From an uncultured Acetatifactor sp. (GTDB lineage Bacteria > Bacillota > Clostridia > Lachnospirales > Lachnospiraceae), in assembly GCA_947626405.1 (NCBI GenBank), contig CANQSE010000069.1, positions 1 through 9,160 on the forward strand: 9,160 nucleotides of DNA, in the 5' to 3' direction. The notes beneath the pieces are model-generated. The model was not told where the DNA came from. It did no database searches and worked only from the letters and a program-made list of their open reading frames with translations. Positions 1 through 6,446 of the stretch are shown here, one piece after another. How positions within the stretch are numbered: the stretch's first letter is position 1; the number at the start of each line of letters is the position of its first letter. The translations under genes and the position numbers were made by a program.

Positions 1-103
1 TCTGCCGGAAGAACATCGACATTGCCGGGCTGAATACGACAACGCCGCGTCCTAACAGTTAAGCCTTTCACAGGCAAATACGACGGAGGGACTGAAATGT
101 TAC
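1..103. repeat. End of a dispersed palindromic intergenic repeat, cut by the window edge
   Basis: Bases 1-38 are an exact reverse complement of 1452-1489, and bases 1-30 also match 1566-1595 directly at 24 of 30 positions. Past base 38 the similarity to the reverse complement of the 1431-1451 end resumes at 77-103 (AATACGACGGAGGG, then a GTTAC end), after about 44 bp of extra sequence framed by two copies of AATACGAC (33-40 and 77-84). This is therefore one end of a second copy of the element at 1419-1664; the rest lies left of the window. No coding sequence is seen in 1-219. Confidence 0.75.
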
Positions 104-120
104 AAAGACTGTAACATTTC
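94..120. repeat. Perfect 10-bp hairpin at the edge of the repeat
   Basis: GAAATGTTAC (94-103) and GTAACATTTC (111-120) are perfect inverted arms around the 7-nt loop AAAGACT. The left arm is the end of the repeat at 1-103, and the right arm resembles the opposite end of that repeat family (compare GTAACAGTTCAGCC at 1431-1444). No T-run follows, so it does not look like an intrinsic terminator. It may be a joint between two element ends. Confidence 0.6.
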
Positions 121-219
121 GGGCTCGCCATACCGATATAAAATTAAACCAAAGTTATCAAAATTGTACTTTGCGTTTTTGTTTATTTGTATTGATTTAT
201 TTAACGGAAAGGGAACAAA

Positions 220-819
220 ATGCGAATCGAGTATAATATAATGGCTTCGGATGCAGTCGGGCAGAGAACATCAGGCACCGCGAGTCGCAGGCTTGCGCTG
301 AAAGGATATGGCAGCGACGTAAAAAATAACAGAAAAAACAGTGTTTTCACAGACACAGGTCGTATGCAGGATTTTGAATTTGATAAGGCGGACGGGCATA
401 TTTCAGACGCACAACGAATTTTTGAGTCTGCCGCATCCGGAGTACAGAGCCCTGCGGACGTTATTCCCCGGGTTCCTGACGTTCCCTACGGACATCTGGC
501 AAAGGACGGAGTTATCAGTTATAACGGCGTTACGTTTGTCTGTGACGAAGACACCAACAGCATTTGCCTTGGAGATATGTCTGATGATAAGGAAGTGTTG
601 AATATTCTTCTTTCAGACGGAGGGCATTTGAAGGTCAACCGAAAGAATCTTGGGGATCTTGCACAGGCCGCCGACATGTTTTCTCCCAGGGATCTAAACC
701 TTATCATGCGCGCCATTGCACAGGATACAAAGGTTCAGTCAATGCAGCAGGAGCTTGACGAGATGAAAAACAGCATAGGTCGTCCCTCCGAAACATCCCG
801 CGACGTGAAGTCAGATTAG
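220..819 (+). CDS. Conserved-looking hypothetical protein, 199 aa
   Basis: I do not recognise a named family. The ATG is preceded by GGAAAGGG (206-213) with a 6-nt spacer, which supports this start. There is no signal peptide or membrane segment, so the product is probably cytoplasmic. Residues 1-90 are polar and low in hydrophobics, likely disordered. Residues about 90-185 look folded: a YNGVTF strand (101-106), a CDEDTNSICLGDM stretch with two cysteines (108 and 116), a predicted strand/turn LSDGGHLKVNRKNL (131-144), then a helical part with MFSPRDLNLIMRAIAQD (153-169) and a charged, possibly coiled-coil tail (170-186). The gene is convergent with the methyltransferase, 13 nt between stops, with no clear terminator. 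I could not assign a convincing promoter in the AT-rich 130-200 stretch. A transcribed gene is likely; the function is unknown. Confidence 0.8.
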   Translation: MRIEYNIMASDAVGQRTSGTASRRLALKGYGSDVKNNRKNSVFTDTGRMQDFEFDKADGHISDAQRIFESAASGVQSPADVIPRVPDVPYGHLAKDGVISYNGVTFVCDEDTNSICLGDMSDDKEVLNILLSDGGHLKVNRKNLGDLAQAADMFSPRDLNLIMRAIAQDTKVQSMQQELDEMKNSIGRPSETSRDVKSD

Positions 820-832
820 ATGTGCAGCCAGC

Positions 833-1345
833 TTAGGATAAGGCGGCGTTTCCCGCTTCCAGCGAAAGAAGGTATTTTTTCACCTCCGTACCGCCGGCAA
901 AGCCGCCGATATCTCCGTTTTTGCGGATCACGCGGTGACATGGCACAAGGATCATAAGCGGATTGTCATGGTTTGCCTGTCCCACCGCCCGCACCGCTTT
1001 CGGACTGCCTGCGCTTATAGCAATATCTTCATAGCTGCGCGTTTCGCCGTAAGGAATCGAGCGCAGCGCGTTCCATACACTCTCCTGAAAGGGCGTGCCG
1101 CTATACCGGATCGGCACGTCAAACTGTTTTCTCTTACCGGCAAAGTATTCGTCAAGCTGTGCGCATACAAGACTAAGCAGCTCAGAACATGGCGACATCG
1201 TATTTTGGATATTGCATGAGTCTTTTGCGCAATTTTTTGAATTTTCCGTTTCCTTTTCACGCCACAGGCATACCCCCGTAATCTTTCCGTCTGTTTCGCT
1301 TATCTTAAGAATACCGACAGGACTTTGATAAATACAGGTAAGCAT
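833..1345 (-). CDS. ogt: Methylated-DNA--[protein]-cysteine S-methyltransferase (MGMT/Ogt type)
   Basis: This suicide DNA-repair enzyme moves the alkyl group from O6-alkylguanine (and O4-alkylthymine) onto its own cysteine. In 170-aa numbering, the active-site motif PCHRVI lies at 135-140 with acceptor Cys136. The DNA-binding helix-turn-helix region spans GTPFQESVWNALRSIPYGET (83-102), AVRAVGQAN (117-125) carries the arginine-finger Arg119, and a GGFAGG turn follows at 147-152. The N-terminal part (1-75) is the usual variable RNase H-like domain. Length is normal for the family. The frame also offers an ATG at 1357, but TGGAGG overlaps that codon and sits 5 nt before the ATG at 1345, so 1345 is the better start. 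No AraC-type Ada domain is fused. The gene reads away from the repeat element and the ABC operon. Confidence 0.95.
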   Translation of the reverse strand: MLTCIYQSPVGILKISETDGKITGVCLWREKETENSKNCAKDSCNIQNTMSPCSELLSLVCAQLDEYFAGKRKQFDVPIRYSGTPFQESVWNALRSIPYGETRSYEDIAISAGSPKAVRAVGQANHDNPLMILVPCHRVIRKNGDIGGFAGGTEVKKYLLSLEAGNAALS

Positions 1346-1350
1346 ATTTT

Positions 1351-1355
1351 CCTCC
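1351..1355 (-). promoter_or_regulatory. Ribosome binding site that decides the methyltransferase start
   Basis: GGAGG on the minus strand lies 5 nt upstream of the ATG at 1345 and overlaps the alternative in-frame ATG at 1357, which itself has no good Shine-Dalgarno sequence. This favours the 170-aa product over the 174-aa one. Confidence 0.75.
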
Positions 1356-1384
1356 ATTGCCGCACATACACATCTTACAGTGCA

Positions 1385-1413
1385 ATTCTATCACACTTTC
1401 CAACTGTTTAAAA
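1385..1413 (-). promoter_or_regulatory. Possible promoter for the methyltransferase gene
   Basis: On the minus strand, TAGAAT (1385-1390) is a fair -10 box. The hexamer 17 nt upstream, TTTTAA (1408-1413), is a poor -35 match. The position, about 40 bp before the start codon and just outside the repeat element, is plausible. Confidence 0.35.
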
Positions 1414-1459
1414 AGCTATTTTAGCGAAAAGTAACAGTTCAGCCCCTCCGCCGTATTCA

Positions 1460-1595
1460 GCCCGGCAATGTCGATGTTCTTCCGGCAGACCGTTTGAGCG
1501 GTCGGCACTTGGCGAGGTACTCCCGAGCCTGGTGTCCGTTACGTGCGAAACCGAGCGGAAGCGCGTCTGCAGGGAGAATATCGGCAGTACCGGGC
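1460..1595 (+). ncRNA. Candidate structured RNA core of the repeat element
   Basis: Read as + strand RNA this segment closes with a long stem (1460-1489 with 1566-1595: 24 Watson-Crick pairs, three G-U pairs, three mismatches). The enclosed 76 nt form three nested hairpins: 1490-1493 with 1498-1501; GGCAC 1504-1508 with GTGTC 1532-1536, carrying GGC-GA-GG (1511-1517) against CC-GA-GCC (1523-1529), i.e. symmetric tandem G-A; and CGTGC 1542-1546 with GCGCG 1561-1565. The wobbles would be A-C mismatches in the opposite strand, which favours + strand function. No promoter for it is visible. It may simply be a DNA palindrome of a mobile repeat; I match it to no named RNA family. Confidence 0.3.
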
Positions 1596-1646
1596 ATGAC
1601 TTGCAGGGGAAAAGCCGTACCGGGCGTGACTTGCAAAGGAAAGGCT
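1587..1646. repeat. Tandem 30-bp duplication, two copies
   Basis: Units 1587-1616 and 1617-1646 both begin GTACCGGGC, continue with TGACTTGCA, and agree at about 25 of 30 positions. They lie in the right half of the palindromic element, between its inner and outer stems. Two adjacent diverged copies without a spacer are not a CRISPR array. Confidence 0.7.
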
Positions 1647-1685
1647 GAACAGTTACCGCTAAAAAAGTAATTTGAGCAAAAAAAC

Positions 1686-1714
1686 TTGATCCGGCCTGCG
1701 AAAGAAGTTATAAT
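1686..1714 (+). promoter_or_regulatory. Sigma-A type promoter of the ABC operon
   Basis: TTGATC (1686-1691) and a perfect TATAAT (1709-1714) are separated by 17 nt. Transcription would start near 1721, giving a leader of under 30 nt before the ATPase start, too short for a riboswitch. The imperfect palindrome AAACATGCGTTT (1723-1734) lies over the expected start site and could be a repressor operator; that is speculative. Confidence 0.75.
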
Positions 1715-1748
1715 AGCACAATAAACATGCGTTTGAGAGAGGAATCTT

Positions 1749-2861
1749 ATGAAAGTTACGTTAGAGCATCTCACAAAAATATTTCCGGGACGCGGACGAA
1801 AGTCCAGGGAGCAGGTCGTAGCCGTAAGCGATCTCACCTTTGAGATTCCCGACGGCAAACTCATCGGGCTGCTGGGGCCTTCCGGCTGCGGCAAGAGCAC
1901 TGCCCTCAATCTGCTGTGCGGACTGTTAAAGCCCACAGACGGCAGGATTTTTTTCGGTGAGCAGGATGTCACCTCCCTTTCTCCGGAAAAAAGAGAGGTG
2001 GGAATGGTTTTCCAGAATTACGCTCTCTATCCCCACCTGACCGTGCTTCAGAACATTCTTTTTCCCCTGCAGAACCTTAAAGGGGATAAAAAGCTTACAA
2101 AGTCCGAGATGCAAAAGAAAGCCCTCGACGCGGCGAAACTTGTTCAGATAGAAAATCTGCTGGACAGAAAACCCGGCGAGCTGTCCGGAGGTCAGCAGCA
2201 GAGGGTGGCCATAGCAAGGGCGCTGGTAAAAACCCCCCGCATCCTCCTGATGGACGAGCCTCTCTCCAACCTTGACGCCAGGCTGAGACTTCAGACAAGG
2301 GAAGAAATCCGGCGTATCCAGAAGGAGACGAAAATTACAACCGTATTTGTGACCCATGACCAGGAGGAGGCCATGAGCATCTCCGACAGCATAGTGGTGA
2401 TGAAAGACGGCGTTGTTCAGCAGATCGGCCGTCCGCAGGAGGTCTACGACGATCCCTGCAACCTTTTTGTGGCCAGATTCCTTGGAAATCCGCCTGTCAA
2501 TCTTTTCCGCGGCTCTGTGAGGAATGAGAAGCTCTATATCGGAGAGGAACCGGTTATGGATATGAAAGGCGCAGAGGATCAGGATGTGTCTGTGGGAATC
2601 CGTCCTGAAGGCTTCATCCTTAAGGAACAGGGCGTACTTACATGCTCCTTAAGCGGTGTTGAGGTAATGGGACGCGACGTAAGCGTAGTGGCATCCCACG
2701 CATGCTGCCTTGAGCAGACTATCCGCGCCATTGTCGGCTCCGATACAAAAATAGATCTCTCCAATCCCGTTATCAGATTTGATCTGAAACCGGAAAAGGT
2801 ACTTGTCTTCAACGCGCAGACTGAAGCCCGTCTTCGCGTAAAGGACGCCGCGTCTGTGTAG
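1749..2861 (+). CDS. Sugar-type ABC transporter ATPase (MalK/UgpC/MsmX family)
   Basis: Energises the importer encoded by the next three genes, hydrolysing ATP as a dimer on the inner membrane face. All nucleotide-binding motifs are intact: Walker A GPSGCGKST (43-51), Q-loop Gln89 in VFQNYALYPH, signature LSGGQ (145-149), Walker B ILLMDE (165-170), D-loop SNLD (173-176) and switch His203 in VTHDQEEAM. Residues about 240-370 form the C-terminal TOBE/OB regulatory extension typical of this subfamily (FLGNPPVN at 245-251, GIRPE at 283-287). At 370 aa the length is normal. The start has an AGAGAGG Shine-Dalgarno at 1736-1742. An insertion rich in Lys (112-125) in the helical domain is mildly unusual. 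It is the first gene of the operon, whereas many CUT1 operons put the binding protein first or use a shared ATPase encoded elsewhere. The substrate cannot be read from the ATPase. Confidence 0.95.
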   Translation: MKVTLEHLTKIFPGRGRKSREQVVAVSDLTFEIPDGKLIGLLGPSGCGKSTALNLLCGLLKPTDGRIFFGEQDVTSLSPEKREVGMVFQNYALYPHLTVLQNILFPLQNLKGDKKLTKSEMQKKALDAAKLVQIENLLDRKPGELSGGQQQRVAIARALVKTPRILLMDEPLSNLDARLRLQTREEIRRIQKETKITTVFVTHDQEEAMSISDSIVVMKDGVVQQIGRPQEVYDDPCNLFVARFLGNPPVNLFRGSVRNEKLYIGEEPVMDMKGAEDQDVSVGIRPEGFILKEQGVLTCSLSGVEVMGRDVSVVASHACCLEQTIRAIVGSDTKIDLSNPVIRFDLKPEKVLVFNAQTEARLRVKDAASV

Positions 2862-2894
2862 AAAACGTTGTAATGACAAAAGGAGAAGCATTTT

Positions 2895-3791
2895 ATGGAG
2901 CATAAAAATATAAAAGCCTGGCTCTATCTTCTGCCTGCGCTTCTGTTTTTGGGCGTTTTTATGGTATACCCCCTTATCGACGTTTTTATCTATTCATTTG
3001 AGGAAAGCTATAACTTTGCCTCGCAGACCTACACCGGCACAGGTTCCTATAACTATTCCTATGTGCTGCGCGATCCTTACTTTCTGCAGGCGTTAAAAAA
3101 TACCTTTCTGCTCGTTGTTATCACGGTTCCGGTCTCAACCGGGCTTGCTCTGCTTATCTCTGTGGGGCTAAGCTCTATAAAACCGCTCAGACAGCTTTAT
3201 CAGACCGTGTTTTTCCTGCCCTATGTGACAAATACGCTGGCCGTAGGTCTGGTGTTCATGATCCTGTTTAAGAGAACGCCTTATACCGACGGCTTCGTAA
3301 ACCTGATGTTAAGCTGGTTCGGCGCCGGCCCGATCGATTTTATCGACGGTTCCTACGCTGCAAAGATGTTTGTGATGTGTCTTTACACGATCTGGATCGT
3401 AATGCCCTTTAAGATTCTGATTCTGACAAGCGCCCTTGCCTCCGTGAACCAGACCTATTACAACGCCGCGCGGGTTGACGGCACGCCCGCAATCAGAGTT
3501 TTTTTCCGGATCACCCTGCCCATGATTTCGCCTACGCTGGTGTACCTTGTCATAACAGGATTTATCGGTGCTTTCAAGGCTTACAGCGACGAGGTGGCGC
3601 TGTTTGGGACGGACCTGAACGCGGCGGGTATGAACACCATAGTCGGTTATGTGTATGATATGCTGTACGGCAACAGCGGAGGTTATCCGTCCTACGCTTC
3701 GGCGGCCGCCATCCTCCTGTTTGCAATTGTGCTGACCATTACCTGTATCAATCTTCTCGTAAGCAGGAAACACGTACATTACATTTCCTGA
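2895..3791 (+). CDS. ABC sugar transporter permease, MalF/UgpA type
   Basis: One of two inner-membrane channel subunits (298 aa). Hydrophobic segments near 9-31, 70-93, 103-125, 155-180, 213-233 and 270-290 give six predicted helices, with a larger extracytoplasmic loop at 32-68. The cytoplasmic EAA loop that docks on the ATPase is clear: YYNAARVDGTPAIRVFFRIT (188-207) followed by LPMISP. Shine-Dalgarno AGGAG at 2881-2885 is 9 nt before the ATG. The gene starts 33 nt after the ATPase stop, so co-transcription is very likely. The family (binding-protein-dependent transport inner-membrane component, CUT1) usually moves oligosaccharides or glycerol-3-phosphate; the specificity here is unknown. 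Confidence 0.93.
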   Translation: MEHKNIKAWLYLLPALLFLGVFMVYPLIDVFIYSFEESYNFASQTYTGTGSYNYSYVLRDPYFLQALKNTFLLVVITVPVSTGLALLISVGLSSIKPLRQLYQTVFFLPYVTNTLAVGLVFMILFKRTPYTDGFVNLMLSWFGAGPIDFIDGSYAAKMFVMCLYTIWIVMPFKILILTSALASVNQTYYNAARVDGTPAIRVFFRITLPMISPTLVYLVITGFIGAFKAYSDEVALFGTDLNAAGMNTIVGYVYDMLYGNSGGYPSYASAAAILLFAIVLTITCINLLVSRKHVHYIS

Positions 3792-3836
3792 CAGACGCGG
3801 TCTTAGCATTGACCATGTTAAGCTTGATTTTCATGT

Positions 3837-3843
3837 GAAAGGA
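3837..3843 (+). promoter_or_regulatory. Ribosome binding site that decides the second permease start
   Basis: GAAAGGA lies 6 nt upstream of the ATG at 3850 and partly within the competing GTG codon at 3835, which has no Shine-Dalgarno of its own. Confidence 0.65.
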
Positions 3844-3849
3844 TATGAC

Positions 3850-4689
3850 ATGGAAAAAGAAAAGAATTTTAAACTGAAACCGTTGACATACGTCTTTCTC
3901 ACTCTCTGGGCGTTAATCGTGCTCTTTCCCTTTTACTGGATGGTGCTGACCTCCGTAAAAGGCTATGGCGCCTATAACTCCGAATATATTCCAAAGCTCT
4001 ACACCTTATCGCCCACGCTTCAGAATTACGCGGACGCGTTTACCGCAGTGCCCCTTGCCCGCTATTTTGTAAATACGGTTTTTTTCACAGTGGCAACCAC
4101 GTTAATAATGCTTGCCGTGACGATTCTTGCCGCATACGCTTTCGCGCGGCTTGATTTCAGGGGTAAAAATCTCGTGTTCGTCCTGTTTCTGTCCCTGATG
4201 ATGATTCCGAATGAACTTGTGATCATCACAAACTATGTAACAGTCACAAATCTTGACCTCAGGAATACTTTCACGGGCCTCATTCTTCCCTCGGTGACTT
4301 CCGTGTTTTACATTTATCTTTTAAAGGAAAACTTTGAGCAGGTTCCCGATCAGCTCTATTATGCGGCAAAGGTGGACGGAACGTCGGACCTTAAATACCT
4401 TTTTAAGGTAATGATCCCCATCTGCAAGCCCACCATTGTCACAATCACAATACTGAAGGCCATTGAGTGCTGGAATTCCTACGTGTGGCCCCGGCTTGTC
4501 ACCGATGATGAAAATTACTTTCTGGTCTCAAACGGCATTCAGTCCATCAGGGAGAACGGCTTCGGACGTGAAAACATTCCTGCCATGATGGCGGCGGTTG
4601 TTGTTATCTCTCTGCCCCTTATCCTTCTCTTTCTTGTGTTCCGTCACATGATTATGGCCGGAGTCTCAAGAGGCGGCACAAAGGGATGA
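3850..4689 (+). CDS. ABC sugar transporter permease, MalG/UgpE type
   Basis: Second channel subunit, 279 aa from the ATG at 3850. An in-frame GTG at 3835 would add five residues, but GAAAGGA (3837-3843) is ideally placed 6 nt before 3850 and overlaps the GTG, so 3850 is preferred. Predicted helices fall near 12-33, 74-99, 107-130, 141-160, 194-212 and 244-267. The EAA loop is YYAAKVDGTSDLKYLFKVMI (170-189) followed by PICKP. The short positively charged C-terminus (GVSRGGTKG) is typical for MalG-type permeases, where the end reaches into the ATPase dimer. It follows the first permease by 58 nt with no terminator between, and precedes the binding protein by 28 nt. Confidence 0.93.
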   Translation: MEKEKNFKLKPLTYVFLTLWALIVLFPFYWMVLTSVKGYGAYNSEYIPKLYTLSPTLQNYADAFTAVPLARYFVNTVFFTVATTLIMLAVTILAAYAFARLDFRGKNLVFVLFLSLMMIPNELVIITNYVTVTNLDLRNTFTGLILPSVTSVFYIYLLKENFEQVPDQLYYAAKVDGTSDLKYLFKVMIPICKPTIVTITILKAIECWNSYVWPRLVTDDENYFLVSNGIQSIRENGFGRENIPAMMAAVVVISLPLILLFLVFRHMIMAGVSRGGTKG

Positions 4690-4717
4690 CCAAAAATGAA
4701 TTGAAAGGAGCGGCGGA

Positions 4718-6328
4718 ATGAAATATTTTAAAAAAGCCGGTATTTTCATATTGTGCGGCGTCCTGGGGCTTTTGTCACTCACGGGGTGTCACGGCGCCGC
4801 TGTGCAGAACCAATTTGAGATACCGGAGGAATTTGACACTTCCAGACAGTATGAGATTACCTTCTGGGCAAAAAACGACACAAACGTAAATCAGACCAGG
4901 ATATATGAGAAAGCGATCTCGGACTTTCAATCCCTTTATCCAAATATTACGGTAAATCTCAGGCTTTACACGGATTACGGCAGGATTTACAACGATGTGA
5001 TCACCAATATTTCCACGAACACTACCCCAAACGTCTGCATCACTTACCCTGATCACATCGCCACCTACCTGACAGGCAGCAACAGCGTCGTCGCCCTTGA
5101 CGGGCTCTTTTTGGACGAAAAGTATGGGCTGGGAGGCAGTGAGCTTTTGTTTGACTCGCCAAAGAAAGACGAGATCATTCCTAAGTTTCTGGAGGAATGT
5201 AAGATCGGCGGCTCATACTACGCCATACCATACATGCGCTCCACGGAGGCCTGCTATATCAATAAGACATATGTAGAGAACCTGGGTTTTTCGCTGCCCG
5301 ATCAGCTTACATGGGATTTTGTCTGGCAGGTTGCTGAGGCTGCCACAGCCAAAAATGACGACGGGACTTTTAAAATCAACGGTCAGAATGTGATGCTGCC
5401 TTTTATCTATAAGTCCACCGACAACATGATGATCCAGATGCTGCGTCAGAAGGGAGCGGGATATTCCACCTCCGACGGAAAAATCGAAATTTTTAACGAC
5501 ACCACGAAAGAGCTTTTGCGCGATATCGCTTCCCATGTCGTAAACGGCGCTTTCTCAACCTTTAAAATATCAGGCTACCCCGCCAACTTCCTTAACGCGG
5601 GTCAATGTATTTTTGCCGTGGACTCCACTGCCGGAGCCACCTGGATGGGCTGCGACGCACCGCTTATCGACATAAGCGAGGATAAGCTTATACAGTTTGA
5701 GACGGCCGTCATGCCGATTCCTCAGTTTGATCCGGAAAACCCCGTTATGATTTCCCAGGGGCCTTCCGTCTGCGTCTTTAACAAGGACGATCCTCAGGAG
5801 GTGCTGGCATCCTGGCTGTTTGCCCAATACCTTCTGACTAACCAGGTTCAGATCGCCTATTCTGAGACGGAAGGTTATGTGCCGGTTACCTCCAAGGCCC
5901 AGAACAGCGCGGAGTACAAAGATTATCTGTCAAGAGAGGGCGAGGACAACAGCACATACTATCCGATTAAAATCAAGGCCGCCAGGCTCCTCCTTGAGCA
6001 TACTGACGAAACATTTGTGACTCCGGTGTTTAACGGTTCAGCTTCGCTCAGAGACGCGGCGGGGCACCTGATCGAGGACGTGACCGTATCCATTCGCAGA
6101 AAACACACCGTGGATGAGGCATACCTGGATAAATTATACAGCGATACTGCCGCCCTGTACCATCTGGATCAGACATACGGCTCAGGTCTTTCCGTCGACA
6201 AGGCTTCCCTTGGCAGACTGCCGGCAGCCTCCGTAATTTTACTCTGCTCCCTTGGCGGGATCTGGATCGTGATGATTTTATATGTAGTCATAACGGCTCT
6301 TAAACGCAGGAAAAATCATAATTATTGA
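4718..6328 (+). CDS. Extracellular solute-binding lipoprotein (family 1, UgpB/MalE-like) with C-terminal membrane anchor
   Basis: Captures substrate outside the membrane and hands it to the two permeases. A lysine-rich start, hydrophobic stretch (8-21) and lipobox LTGC give lipidated Cys24. The mature start YEITFWAKND (45-54), then a helix and NITVNLRLY (76-84), is the usual opening of family 1 binding proteins. Trp- and Tyr-rich patches such as SYYAIPYMRSTEACYINK (166-183) match the domain that lines the sugar cleft. At 536 aa it is about 100 residues longer than typical. The extra C-terminal part ends in a hydrophobic helix (about 502-527) and a basic KRRKNHNY tail, i.e. a stop-transfer anchor, so the protein may be held at both ends. 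AAGGAG (4705-4710) supports the start. It is the last gene of the operon; no clear terminator follows. The substrate is unknown. Confidence 0.9.
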   Translation: MKYFKKAGIFILCGVLGLLSLTGCHGAAVQNQFEIPEEFDTSRQYEITFWAKNDTNVNQTRIYEKAISDFQSLYPNITVNLRLYTDYGRIYNDVITNISTNTTPNVCITYPDHIATYLTGSNSVVALDGLFLDEKYGLGGSELLFDSPKKDEIIPKFLEECKIGGSYYAIPYMRSTEACYINKTYVENLGFSLPDQLTWDFVWQVAEAATAKNDDGTFKINGQNVMLPFIYKSTDNMMIQMLRQKGAGYSTSDGKIEIFNDTTKELLRDIASHVVNGAFSTFKISGYPANFLNAGQCIFAVDSTAGATWMGCDAPLIDISEDKLIQFETAVMPIPQFDPENPVMISQGPSVCVFNKDDPQEVLASWLFAQYLLTNQVQIAYSETEGYVPVTSKAQNSAEYKDYLSREGEDNSTYYPIKIKAARLLLEHTDETFVTPVFNGSASLRDAAGHLIEDVTVSIRRKHTVDEAYLDKLYSDTAALYHLDQTYGSGLSVDKASLGRLPAASVILLCSLGGIWIVMILYVVITALKRRKNHNY

Positions 6329-6369
6329 CCGAAAAAAGCACAAATGAAAATACTGAATGAAGTTAGCTA

Positions 6370-6397
6370 TTGATTTCTTGTTTATTTCGTGTATAAT
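6370..6397 (+). promoter_or_regulatory. Sigma-A type promoter of the repeat-bearing lipoprotein
   Basis: TTGATT (6370-6375) and a perfect TATAAT (6392-6397) are separated by 16 nt. The leader to the ATG is about 40 nt. It contains two TGTACA palindromes (6419-6424 and 6428-6433) just before the Shine-Dalgarno, which might be a regulator site. The gene is thus probably expressed independently of the ABC operon, although no terminator separates them. Confidence 0.7.
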
Positions 6398-6446
6398 AGC
6401 AATGTAACATACAACATGTGTACAGCATGTACAAGGAGGAAAAATT

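Larger units (their letters stand above)
1419..1664. repeat. Palindromic (MITE/REP-like) intergenic element, about 246 bp
   Basis: The ends are imperfect inverted repeats: TTTTAGCG (1419-1426) with CGCTAAAA (1657-1664), and GTAACAGTTCAGCC (1431-1444) with GGCTGAACAGTTAC (1643-1656, 13 of 14 paired). Inside, 1460-1489 and 1566-1595 form a second, 30-bp inverted pair. A further copy of the 1452-1489 arm, inverted and identical over 38 bp, lies at 1-38, so the sequence is dispersed. The element encodes no protein I can defend and carries no transposase. No target-site duplication is evident. It occupies most of the 1346-1748 intergenic region, between the outward promoters of the methyltransferase and the ABC operon. 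Confidence 0.75.

Noticed and set aside
94..120. Intrinsic terminator
   Set aside because: The hairpin is perfect but no T-run follows on either strand.
1419..1664. Riboswitch or leader of the ABC operon
   Set aside because: The operon promoter (1686-1714) lies downstream of the element, so the element would not be in that transcript.
1723..1734. AAACATGCGTTT as a definite repressor operator
   Set aside because: Short, imperfect and without a regulator gene nearby; mentioned only as a possibility with the promoter.
1457..1972. 171-codon minus frame spanning the repeat element and the ATPase start
   Set aside because: It crosses the palindromic element and the operon promoter, overlaps the ATPase in antisense, and its sequence is low-complexity translation of repeats.
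3835..4689. GTG start giving a 284-aa second permease
   Set aside because: The only Shine-Dalgarno (3837-3843) overlaps that GTG and is correctly spaced for the ATG at 3850.
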